In this document: positions 1-6,218 of the stretch, in pieces
Numbering within the stretch: position 1 is the first letter of the stretch
Layout of the letters: each line of letters begins with the position of its first letter
DNA from: Acidobacteriota bacterium
Lineage (GTDB): Bacteria > Acidobacteriota > HRBIN11
NCBI GenBank assembly: GCA_030550225.1
Contig: JAUQPV010000095.1
Location: 1 to 8,647, forward strand
Length of the DNA: 8,647 nt
Reading direction: 5' to 3'
The notes under the pieces: model-generated
The model's input: only the letters and a program-made list of their open reading frames with translations
Databases searched by the model: none
Told to the model about the DNA's origin: nothing
Program-made: the position numbers and the translations under genes

Positions 1-53
1 TTGGGTCATAATCCTGTCTTGGCTCCCTTCATTTACACGCTGTTCTGATGGAC

Positions 54-100
54 GTTCGGCGTAAGCCGTGAGCATGAGACTTACGGACTCGACGCCGAAC
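54..100 (+). repeat. Inverted repeat / possible mRNA hairpin over the first start codons
   Basis: GTTCGGCGT (54-62) is a perfect 9-base inverted match to ACGCCGAAC (92-100). A nested arrangement is also possible: GTTCGGC/GCCGAAC (54-60 with 94-100) plus GTAAG/CTTAC (61-65 with 80-84), with a 9-base bulge on the 3' side. In that fold the GTG at 68 and the ATG at 74 both lie in the 14-base apical loop. It could be a 5'-UTR structure that controls initiation, an operator dyad, or chance. The dyad is seen directly; its role is inference. Confidence 0.35.
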
Positions 101-1627
101 ATCAAGCCACGTTCCCTTGTCCTGGGCATGAGGTCTACAATCTGGAGCCCGCAACCTGAAATCCGGAATCGGCTGTCTGAGGACGTCTTGTACCTGCGGC
201 GGCGTCGGGAGCGGAATCAGCAACTCCGGGCGTTCTTCGACCGGTGGGCCCCGTGGCGAGACGTCTATCGTCGCCGCCATCGGGCTTACTACGACGAGAT
301 CGCTCGTCTTTACAGGTTTTGGATCCCGCCAGGCGCTCGGGTCTTGGAGGTCGGCTGTGGGACGGGGGACCTCCTGGCCCAGGTCCGGCCGGCCTTCGGC
401 GTCGGCATCGATTGGAGCCCGGCGATGGTCCGGATCGCCCGGGCCAAGTATCCCCATTTGCACTTCGCCGTTGCCGATGCCGAAGCCCTGAGCCTCCGGG
501 GGACCTTCGACTACGTGATCCTGTCGGACCTCTTGGGCTACGTAGAAGACGTCCAGGCCGTCCTCGAACAGGTGCGGTCCGTATGCGCCCCCCACACACG
601 GGTCGTCCTGAACTTCTACAATGCTCTGTGGGAGCCGGCCATCTGGCTGGGGGAGAAGCTCCGATGGAAGTTTCCGGCCTCGATTCGCAACTGGCTATCC
701 CTGCAGGACGTCGAGAACCTCCTCTACCTGACAAGCTTTGAGGTCGTCGCCCGGGGCCGGCGCCTGCTCTTCCCCCTGCGGATTCCTCTCTTAAGCTCCA
801 TCCTGAATCGGTGGGCCCTGCTCCTGCCAGGCGTGCGGCGACTGGGCCTGATCCAGTGGTGTGTCGCCCGGCCCATGCCTTGGGAGGACCATCCGCTGGG
901 TCCGCCGCCGTCAGTGTCCGTCGTCGTCCCCGTTCGCAACGAAGCCGGCAACATCGAGGAAATCTTTCAGCGGGTGCCCGAGATGGGTGCCTGGACGGAG
1001 CTCGTCTTCGTGGACGGGGCCTCGACGGACGGGACTGTCGAGGCCATCGAGGCCTGTCGGGTTCGGTATCCCGAACGGCGCGTCCAGCTCATTCACCAGG
1101 GCGCGCCCCTCGGCAAGGCCGATGCCGTCCGGAAGGGCTTTGCGGCGGCCCGGGGCGACGTCTTGATGATCCTCGACGGGGACCTGACGGTCCCGCCGGA
1201 GGACCTCCCCAAGTTTTACGAGGCCCTCGTGCGGGGCCGGGGCGAGTTCATCAACGGCTCCCGCCTGGTGTATCCGATGGAAAAAGGGGCCATGCGGTTT
1301 TTCAACCTCCTCGGCAATAAGTTCTTCAGCATGGCCTTCACGTGGCTTCTCCAGCAACCCATCAAGGACACGCTATGTGGGACGAAGGTCTTGTACCGGC
1401 GGGATTACGATCGGATCCGGTCCCTGCGGGGCTATTTTGGGGACTTCGACCCCTTCGGCGACTTTGAACTCTTGTTTGGTGCGGCCAAGCTGGGTTTGCG
1501 GATCGTGGACCTGCCCATTCGATATCAGGAGCGGACGTACGGGACGACGAAAATTCACCGCTGGCGTCACGGCTGGCTCTTGCTCCGGATGTGCCTCGTC
1601 GCCCTCTGGAGGCTCCGGCTGGGGTAA
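68..1627 (+). CDS. Bifunctional SAM-dependent methyltransferase / family 2 glycosyltransferase (DPM1-like)
   Basis: A 519-residue fusion from the longest start. Residues about 45-220 form a class I methyltransferase: a basic lead-in, the SAM-binding motif LEVGCGTG at 93-100, the acidic GIDWSP at 113-118, and VADAEAL near 135-141. Residues about 282-500 form a GT-A family 2 glycosyltransferase: VSVVVPVRNE opening near 283, FVDGASTDG near 314-322, the metal-binding DGD at 370-372, then a conserved tail with NLLGNKFF, KDTLCGTK, DPFGDFELLFGAAKLGL and RTYGTTKIHR. This tail is typical of polyprenyl-phosphate sugar synthases. A hydrophobic stretch at 502-518 may anchor it to the membrane. Expected reaction of the GT2 part: transfer of a sugar from a nucleotide donor to polyprenyl phosphate on the cytoplasmic face. 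The methyl acceptor is unknown. Such methyltransferase-glycosyltransferase fusions are known in bacteria. The start is uncertain: GTG 68, ATG 74 and ATG 128 are in frame and none has a clear Shine-Dalgarno. ATG 128 removes 20 residues that do not resemble the family. Confidence 0.9.
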   Translation: MSMRLTDSTPNIKPRSLVLGMRSTIWSPQPEIRNRLSEDVLYLRRRRERNQQLRAFFDRWAPWRDVYRRRHRAYYDEIARLYRFWIPPGARVLEVGCGTGDLLAQVRPAFGVGIDWSPAMVRIARAKYPHLHFAVADAEALSLRGTFDYVILSDLLGYVEDVQAVLEQVRSVCAPHTRVVLNFYNALWEPAIWLGEKLRWKFPASIRNWLSLQDVENLLYLTSFEVVARGRRLLFPLRIPLLSSILNRWALLLPGVRRLGLIQWCVARPMPWEDHPLGPPPSVSVVVPVRNEAGNIEEIFQRVPEMGAWTELVFVDGASTDGTVEAIEACRVRYPERRVQLIHQGAPLGKADAVRKGFAAARGDVLMILDGDLTVPPEDLPKFYEALVRGRGEFINGSRLVYPMEKGAMRFFNLLGNKFFSMAFTWLLQQPIKDTLCGTKVLYRRDYDRIRSLRGYFGDFDPFGDFELLFGAAKLGLRIVDLPIRYQERTYGTTKIHRWRHGWLLLRMCLVALWRLRLG

Positions 1628-1638
1628 CAGAGAAGCGG

Positions 1639-1733
1639 TCTCATAAATCCCACAGCCTCTCTCCCCGTGGGAGAGGGGTCGGTGGAGAGGGCCCTCACCC
1701 GGCCCTCTCCCACAGGGAGAGAGGCTTATGAGA
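1639..1733. repeat. Long imperfect palindrome, dispersed intergenic repeat type
   Basis: Arm 1655-1677 pairs with 1703-1725 at 22 of 23 positions; the exception is C1666 against A1714. An outer stem TCTCATAA/TTATGAGA (1639-1646 with 1726-1733) follows after an 8-base bulge at 1647-1654. The loop region contains the 10-base palindrome GAGGGCCCTC (1687-1696). The GTGGGAGAGGG ... CCCTCTCCCAC ... GCCCTCACC wording resembles palindromic intergenic repeats seen in many copies in diverse GC-rich bacterial genomes. It starts 11 bases after the stop of the methyltransferase-glycosyltransferase gene. It could therefore stop transcription or protect the 3' end, although no T-run follows. The structure is certain. 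Its membership of a repeat family in this genome is inferred from the look of the sequence, since only one copy lies in this window. Confidence 0.85.
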
Positions 1734-1756
1734 TAGGTTCAGAGACGTTCGGCTCG

Positions 1757-1764
1757 TAGGAGGG
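1757..1764 (+). promoter_or_regulatory. Consensus Shine-Dalgarno in the intergenic region
   Basis: TAGGAGGG contains AGGAGG (1758-1763), five bases before a GTG at 1769. It is the strongest ribosome-binding match next to any start in the window; none of the four large genes has one as good. This is the main reason to consider the small ORF that follows. Confidence 0.4.
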
Positions 1765-1768
1765 CTTC

Positions 1769-1873
1769 GTGACGGTTGACGACATGACGGGATCAGAAAA
1801 AGCGTTCGCTGAGGCCGAACGGATGAGGCCGGGTCCCTTACGGCGGCGCGAAGCTCAAGAATCGTCCTGTTAG
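1769..1873 (+). CDS. Possible small protein or leader peptide of 34 residues
   Basis: GTG 1769 runs through 34 codons to TAG 1871-1873. A second in-frame start is ATG 1784. The predicted peptide is hydrophilic and charged, with acidic residues early (TVDDMTGSEKAFAEAER) and an arginine-rich second half (RMRPGPLRRREAQESSC). There is no membrane segment or signal peptide. It lies between the palindromic repeat and the first membrane-protein gene, 43 bases upstream of ATG 1917. I recognise no family. It may be a leader ORF, a remnant of an older gene, or chance. The case rests only on the well-spaced AGGAGG and the intact frame. A short inverted repeat CGTTCG/CGAACG (1803-1808 with 1816-1821) lies inside it. 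Confidence 0.2.
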   Translation: MTVDDMTGSEKAFAEAERMRPGPLRRREAQESSC

Positions 1874-1916
1874 AACGCCGGGAAAGGCATCCTTTCGACC
1901 GAATGGCTCGGATATC

Positions 1917-4028
1917 ATGAAAGGCTTCCCCTCCTGCCGAAAGGACCTTCTCGTCTTAACCATCTACCTCCTGTACACTGTCGCCAATGTGTACCCCTAC
2001 AGTCATCCGGCTTTCATCGGAAAGGCCGTCTACGGCTGGGGCGATGCCTTGGTCGACGTATGGCTCTTGGGAACTTCCGCCCATCAGTTCCTCCGGGACC
2101 CATTCCACCCTTGGGACGGGCCCGGTCTGTATCCTTTTCCTAAAAGCCTAACGTTCAACGACGCTCAATTGGGATTGGGCCTGCTGGGCGCGCCGATCGG
2201 CTGGACGACCGGCAACTGGCTCCTGGCCCGGAACGTCCTCCTCTTGCTGGGCTTCTGGCTGAGTGCCTGGTGGACCTATCGGTTCGCCCTCCGGGTCGGG
2301 GCCAGTCGCTTCGGGGCCTTCATCGCGGGGCTCCTGTACGGATTTTGCAGTCTGCGGTTTCATCACGTACGGATTCTCAAGATGGCCTTCGGACCCCTGA
2401 TCCCCCTGTTCTTTCTGTATTTGACCCGGTGGTCTCAGACGGACCGGCTTCTGGATCTATGGAAGGCGGCCCTGACCTGGGCCCTGCAGATGGTCTCGGG
2501 CCTCTATTATGGGTTTTTCCTCCTGACCCTGGGTCCCCTCTATGGGCTTCTGATGAGAAGTCGACCCCTGGCCGACCCGGCGCCCCGGGTTCGGAAAAAG
2601 TGGGAGACGGTCCTCGCCGCCGTCGGCCTGGCTTCGATAGGCCTCGGGGTGACGTTCGGCCTCCTCCTGCCGTACTGGGAGTCCCGGTACCTCTTCGGCC
2701 TGGAGCACGACATTGGCCTGAATCGCCAGTGGGCCGCGCGAGTCACGAATTATCTGGCGACCGAATCCCGCATCGGCCGTGAGATGACGGCCCGATGGTG
2801 GGACTGGGAACGGCCCCTATGGGTCGGTGTCCTGGCATGGGCGGCTTTCCTCGTGCCCCCCTGGGCCGGCCGTGTCCAGGGGACCCTTTGGGCGATGACC
2901 ACCCTGAGCTTTCTGCTGTCCTTGGGGCCCCAGATGCCCGTGTTCCGGGTCGCTTACAGCGTCCTACCCTACTTTTCGGCGATGCGCTACCCGGCCCGGT
3001 GGGGCATGATGGTCATCTTTTTTATGGCCCTCTTGGCCAGCCTGGGTATCACCCGCCTGCAGGCGCGGTGTCCGGCTCGCTTCCGATGGGCCCTGATGGC
3101 TTTCCTCGGCGGGGTCGCCGGGATCGACCTGTGGCACGCGCCTTTACGCGTCGAGTCGGCCCCGACGCCGCCGGTCGTTTATGCCCGCCTGCGGGCGCAC
3201 CGGGAGCCCGGGGCGGTCGCCGCGTTTCCGCTGTACTCCAATTACGATATCGGCTCTGCCCTGTACGGGTCCTGGACGCTGGCCCATCAGAAGCCGACCC
3301 TCGGGGCTTATAGCGTGTGGTCCATCCCGGGAGCCGAGTGGATCCGCAGGGGTCTGGCCGATTTCCCGAGCCCCCACGCCTTGTGGCTTGCGGCTCAGCT
3401 CAACGTCCGTTACTTTGTGTTCCATGCCGGTTTGTTCAGCCGCCTGGGTCAAGACGAGCTGTTTCGGCGGTACGAGCAAAGTGTGGACCAGCTCCCGCGA
3501 GCGTGGGTCCGGCATCTCGAACGAGTCGAGGGGGATATTCTCCTAACCCTGAATCTGGAACAAATCCGACAAGACCTATGGGTCGCCCCACCACCCTCGT
3601 GGCGATGGGCGTCTGTACCGCCGAGTCAAGTCCAAGTCCCGGTGGAACCACCGGCCCGGACGGCTATCACGGATGGGGACCCCCGGACTGCCTGGACCAT
3701 TCTCTATACGGGCGACTGGCAGGTCCAGATCGACCTGGGGCGTCCGGTCTACGTGCGGGCGATTCGGATTCGACACGACCCCAAGGACAAGATGTTCTTC
3801 TTGAGCGGTTCGACAGACGGTCAGGACTGGACGCCCATCCATACGGTCCCGTGGTGGATGTGGGTCGGCCTCCGTCGATTCCCCTATGCCCGGGAATACC
3901 CCTCCGACCGCCCGGGTCAGGCCGTCTTGCTGTGTACCCGAAATTGGGTTCGATACTTGCGGATCACCTCGACCCCCGTGGCCGGCCATATCGCCATTGG
4001 GGACATTCAGCTGATTGGGGAGCCATGA
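1917..4028 (+). CDS. Polytopic membrane protein, GT-C glycosyltransferase-like, with C-terminal F5/8 type C domain (paralogue 1)
   Basis: 703 residues. A short basic N-terminus leads into membrane segment 1 (about 10-26). The outside loop that follows carries YPYSHPAFIG (26-35) and the acidic pair in GDALVDVW (D43, D47). The family pattern continues with RDPFHPWD, LTFNDAQLGLGLLGAPIG and FCSLRFHH. About ten membrane segments run to residue 405, including a block at 332-381 with RVAYSVLPYFSAMRYPARWG. Residues 405-575 are soluble, with GAVAAFPLYS and LNVRYFVFH. Residues about 582-703 form a discoidin-like domain: TDGDPRTAW, WQVQIDLGR, SGSTDGQDWTPI, VRYLRIT. The family resembles bacterial membrane proteins thought to use polyprenyl-linked sugars on the outer face. 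Glycosyl transfer is inferred, not shown by a decisive motif. There is no good Shine-Dalgarno before ATG 1917; the start is supported by alignment with the downstream paralogue. Its stop overlaps the next start. Confidence 0.85.
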   Translation: MKGFPSCRKDLLVLTIYLLYTVANVYPYSHPAFIGKAVYGWGDALVDVWLLGTSAHQFLRDPFHPWDGPGLYPFPKSLTFNDAQLGLGLLGAPIGWTTGNWLLARNVLLLLGFWLSAWWTYRFALRVGASRFGAFIAGLLYGFCSLRFHHVRILKMAFGPLIPLFFLYLTRWSQTDRLLDLWKAALTWALQMVSGLYYGFFLLTLGPLYGLLMRSRPLADPAPRVRKKWETVLAAVGLASIGLGVTFGLLLPYWESRYLFGLEHDIGLNRQWAARVTNYLATESRIGREMTARWWDWERPLWVGVLAWAAFLVPPWAGRVQGTLWAMTTLSFLLSLGPQMPVFRVAYSVLPYFSAMRYPARWGMMVIFFMALLASLGITRLQARCPARFRWALMAFLGGVAGIDLWHAPLRVESAPTPPVVYARLRAHREPGAVAAFPLYSNYDIGSALYGSWTLAHQKPTLGAYSVWSIPGAEWIRRGLADFPSPHALWLAAQLNVRYFVFHAGLFSRLGQDELFRRYEQSVDQLPRAWVRHLERVEGDILLTLNLEQIRQDLWVAPPPSWRWASVPPSQVQVPVEPPARTAITDGDPRTAWTILYTGDWQVQIDLGRPVYVRAIRIRHDPKDKMFFLSGSTDGQDWTPIHTVPWWMWVGLRRFPYAREYPSDRPGQAVLLCTRNWVRYLRITSTPVAGHIAIGDIQLIGEP
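4025..4028 (+). promoter_or_regulatory. ATGA stop/start overlap, likely translational coupling
   Basis: The TGA of the upstream paralogue (4026-4028) overlaps the ATG of the downstream one (4025-4027). A GGGGAG stretch (4017-4022) lies only two bases before the ATG, close for an independent ribosome-binding site. Re-initiation by ribosomes finishing the first gene is therefore likely, which would keep the two paralogues at similar levels. Confidence 0.75.
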
Positions 4029-6169
4029 ACCCAAAGGACGCCTCTCGGGAAGTTCGATGGGACCGTCAGGCCTTCGCCCTGTACCTCCTGTACGTCCTGG
4101 CGAACACGTATCCCTACAGTCATCCGGCCTATATCGGCCGCTTTGTACCCGACAAGGGCGACCCCCTCTTCGACCTCTGGCAGATGAAGTGGTTCGCCCA
4201 TCAACTCTTCCGGGACCCCCGGCACCTGTGGGACGCCAACGTGTTGCACCCCCTCAAGCGGGCCATGACGTTCAACGACAGCCTCTTAGGGTTGGCCCTC
4301 CTGGGCCTCCCGATCGGCGGTCTGACCGGCGACTGGGTCTTCGCCCGCAACGTCCTCTTCGTCCTGGGTTTCCTGGTCAACGCCTGGTGTACCTACCGGC
4401 TGGCTCGACTCCTGGGGGCCTCGGGCGGGGGCGCCCTGGTCGCCGGGCTCCTCTACGGGTTTTGTAGCATTCGATTCCATCATGCGACGAACCTGAAGCT
4501 GGTCTTCGGTCCCCTGATCCCCCTGTTCTTTTACTACCTGACCCGCTGGGCCCGGACGGGTCGGTCCCTGTCTCTCCTGAGCGCACTCTTGACGTGGGCC
4601 CTTCAAATGATATCGTCTATGTATTACGGATTCTTTCTATTTACACTGGGGCCCCTCTACGGGGCCTGGATGAGATGGAACCACCGGGGCCATCTCAGCG
4701 GCGCCGCCCCTGTCGGACCCCGGTGGCATCGATGGGCGGCCCTCGGAATCGGGACCGCCGTCGGCCTGGGCCTGGTCTTCGGGGTCGCCCTGCCCTACTG
4801 GGAGACGAGCTTCCAATTTGGGCTCCGGCGGAGCATGGAGGAAAATGCTGTCTGGTCGGCCGTCCCGGGGAACTACCTGGCGACGAGCGCGCGGCTGGGC
4901 TTTACCTGGTGGGGTCGTCGTTGGTGGGACGGAGAACGGGTCTTGTGGCCGGGTGTTCTGGCCGTCACGGCCCTGGCGGCCTGGCCCTGGCGAAATCGGA
5001 CGGTCCTGGGCCTATGGGGATTGGCGGGCCTGAGCTTCTTGCTCTCCTTGGGGCCGCAGACGCCTGTATTCCGGGTCGCTTATGCGGTCCTGCCCTACTT
5101 TTCGGCCATGCGGTATCCGGCCCGTTGGGGGATCATGACCATCTTTTTCCTCGCCTTGCTGGCGGGTTTGGGGACGACGCGACTGCTTCAGGCCCTGCCG
5201 GACCGGGTTCGCCGATGGGTCCTGGCCGGACTTCTGGTCGTCGGCCTGATCGACCTGTGGCATGCGCCCCTGCGGGCCCTTCCTATCCCGGCGCCTCCGC
5301 CGATCTACCGGGTGTTGGCCGCTGCGCCCGAACCGGGGGCCGTGGCCGTCTTCCCGCTTTATTCCGACTTCCGGGAGGGGTCCACCTTCTACGCTTACTG
5401 GACGACCTTTCACTGGAAGCCCGTCATCGGCACCTACGCGGCTTGGGCGCCCCCGAGTCACGAGTGGATCCGGTTCGTCCTGAAAGACTGGCCCCTGCCG
5501 CATGCTCTCTGGCTGGCCCAGTACTTGAACATCCGGTACATCGTCTTCCATCCGGAGAGCTTTCGGAACGTCGGCACCCAAGACCAGTGGGAGCGATACC
5601 GGCAACTCATGACGACGGCCCTCCCGCCCGAGTGGGTCCTCCGTCGGAAGCAGGAGCTGGAAGACGTCCTCTTGGTATTGAATCTGGAACAGATCCGGCG
5701 AGACCTGGCCGTGCGGCCCCCGGCCCGCTGGGACTGGCAATCGCCGGCGCCGGCTCAAGTCCTGGAACCCGCCGCCCCGGAGGCCCGACGGGCGATGACC
5801 GACGGCGACCCCGATACGGCGTGGGTCACTCGATATACCGGTGACTGGCATGTGACGGTCGATTTCGGACGTGAGGTCACCCTCCAGACCCTCCGGGTCT
5901 ATACGGACCCGAAGGACAAGGTCTTATATCTCTGGGGATCCTCCGACGGCTCGACATGGAGACCCGTCTATACGGTGCCCTGGTGGGTCTGGGCCGGGGC
6001 GCATGTCCTACCCGACGGCCGGACATACCCGGACCCGGACCGCTGGAAGGACCGCCCTGTCCTCCTGTGTGCCCCGAACCGGGTCCGCTACCTCAAGCTG
6101 ACGGCCTCGCCCGTGGCGGGCCACATCGCCATCCGGGAATTGCAGGTCATCCTGCAAGACGGGAAGTGA
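4025..6169 (+). CDS. Polytopic membrane protein, GT-C glycosyltransferase-like, with C-terminal F5/8 type C domain (paralogue 2)
   Basis: 714 residues, collinear with the preceding protein over its whole length. The first outside loop has YPYSHPAYIG (29-38) and GDPLFDLW (D46, D50). Then come RDPRHLWD, MTFNDSLLGLALLGLPIG, FCSIRFHH and about ten membrane segments to residue 410. The block at 338-387 matches 332-381 of the neighbour at 43 of 50 positions. The soluble part has FHWKPVIGTY and LNIRYIVFH. A discoidin-like domain fills about 588-714 (TDGDPDTAW, WHVTVDFGR, WGSSDGSTWRPV, VRYLKLT, IAIRELQV). The frame stays open upstream to 3317, but that stretch overlaps the previous gene and has no membrane-protein character. 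ATG 4025 is chosen because it aligns with the paralogue's N-terminus and gives the ATGA overlap. Likely role: transfer of a lipid-linked sugar to an extracytoplasmic acceptor, with the C-terminal domain binding carbohydrate. This is inferred from family resemblance. Confidence 0.85.
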   Translation: MNPKDASREVRWDRQAFALYLLYVLANTYPYSHPAYIGRFVPDKGDPLFDLWQMKWFAHQLFRDPRHLWDANVLHPLKRAMTFNDSLLGLALLGLPIGGLTGDWVFARNVLFVLGFLVNAWCTYRLARLLGASGGGALVAGLLYGFCSIRFHHATNLKLVFGPLIPLFFYYLTRWARTGRSLSLLSALLTWALQMISSMYYGFFLFTLGPLYGAWMRWNHRGHLSGAAPVGPRWHRWAALGIGTAVGLGLVFGVALPYWETSFQFGLRRSMEENAVWSAVPGNYLATSARLGFTWWGRRWWDGERVLWPGVLAVTALAAWPWRNRTVLGLWGLAGLSFLLSLGPQTPVFRVAYAVLPYFSAMRYPARWGIMTIFFLALLAGLGTTRLLQALPDRVRRWVLAGLLVVGLIDLWHAPLRALPIPAPPPIYRVLAAAPEPGAVAVFPLYSDFREGSTFYAYWTTFHWKPVIGTYAAWAPPSHEWIRFVLKDWPLPHALWLAQYLNIRYIVFHPESFRNVGTQDQWERYRQLMTTALPPEWVLRRKQELEDVLLVLNLEQIRRDLAVRPPARWDWQSPAPAQVLEPAAPEARRAMTDGDPDTAWVTRYTGDWHVTVDFGREVTLQTLRVYTDPKDKVLYLWGSSDGSTWRPVYTVPWWVWAGAHVLPDGRTYPDPDRWKDRPVLLCAPNRVRYLKLTASPVAGHIAIRELQVILQDGK
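6140..6157 (+). other. Short perfect hairpin at the 3' end of paralogue 2
   Basis: TTGCAGG (6140-6146) and CCTGCAA (6151-6157) form a perfect 7-base-pair stem with a TCAT loop, inside the last codons of the gene. No T-run follows, so it does not look like an intrinsic terminator. It might slow or protect the transcript, or be chance. Confidence 0.3.
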
Positions 6170-6218
6170 GATACAGGATGCTGAGATGCGGGATGCGAGA
6201 TACGGGGTGAGAGATGGG
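6169..6218 (+). repeat. Degenerate 7-base tandem repeat (RGATRCG type) spanning the intergenic gap
   Basis: The short gap is almost wholly a run of related heptamers: AGATACA, GGATGCT, (one extra G), AGATGCG, GGATGCG, AGATACG, GGGTGAG, AGATGGG. The last unit contributes the ATG (6214-6216) of the next gene. GGTGA at 6206-6210 could serve as a weak ribosome-binding site with a 3-base spacer. Such arrays can arise by slippage and may change the spacing between neighbouring genes. Confidence 0.6.

Noticed and set aside
7..12. CATAAT resembling a -10 promoter element
   Set aside because: The -35 position would fall outside the window, so the match cannot be tested.
1..48. An open plus-strand frame ending in TGA at 46-48, possibly the C-terminus of an upstream gene
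   Set aside because: Only 15 codons are visible, and a second frame is also open to TAA at 62-64. Nothing recognisable lets me choose between them.
244..741. Overlapping open frames on both strands inside the methyltransferase region
   Set aside because: They are low-complexity G/P/R-rich translations over an intact methyltransferase domain, and so are shadows.
1639..1733. Intrinsic terminator call for the large hairpin
   Set aside because: There is no T-run after the stem, and the size and wording fit a dispersed palindromic repeat better.
1776..1804. TTGACG as a possible -35 promoter box before the paralogue operon
   Set aside because: No acceptable -10 element follows at 16-18 bases.
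1803..1821. CGTTCG/CGAACG inverted repeat as an operator
   Set aside because: At six bases it is short for this base composition, and it lies inside the possible small ORF. It is noted there but not called as a site.
3317..4024. Upstream extension of the second paralogue's frame
   Set aside because: It lies inside the discoidin-containing gene in another frame, is proline- and glycine-rich without family features, and is explained by high-GC scarcity of stops. ATG 4025 matches the paralogue's start.
4594..5844. A long plus-strand open frame inside the second paralogue
   Set aside because: Its translation is rich in G, P, A and R, with no domain or membrane pattern, and the overlapping frame has clear homology to its neighbour. 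It is a high-GC shadow.
5012..5851. A 279-codon minus-strand open frame
   Set aside because: It is antisense to the conserved membrane-protein and soluble regions, and its arginine- and glycine-rich translation shows no family features.
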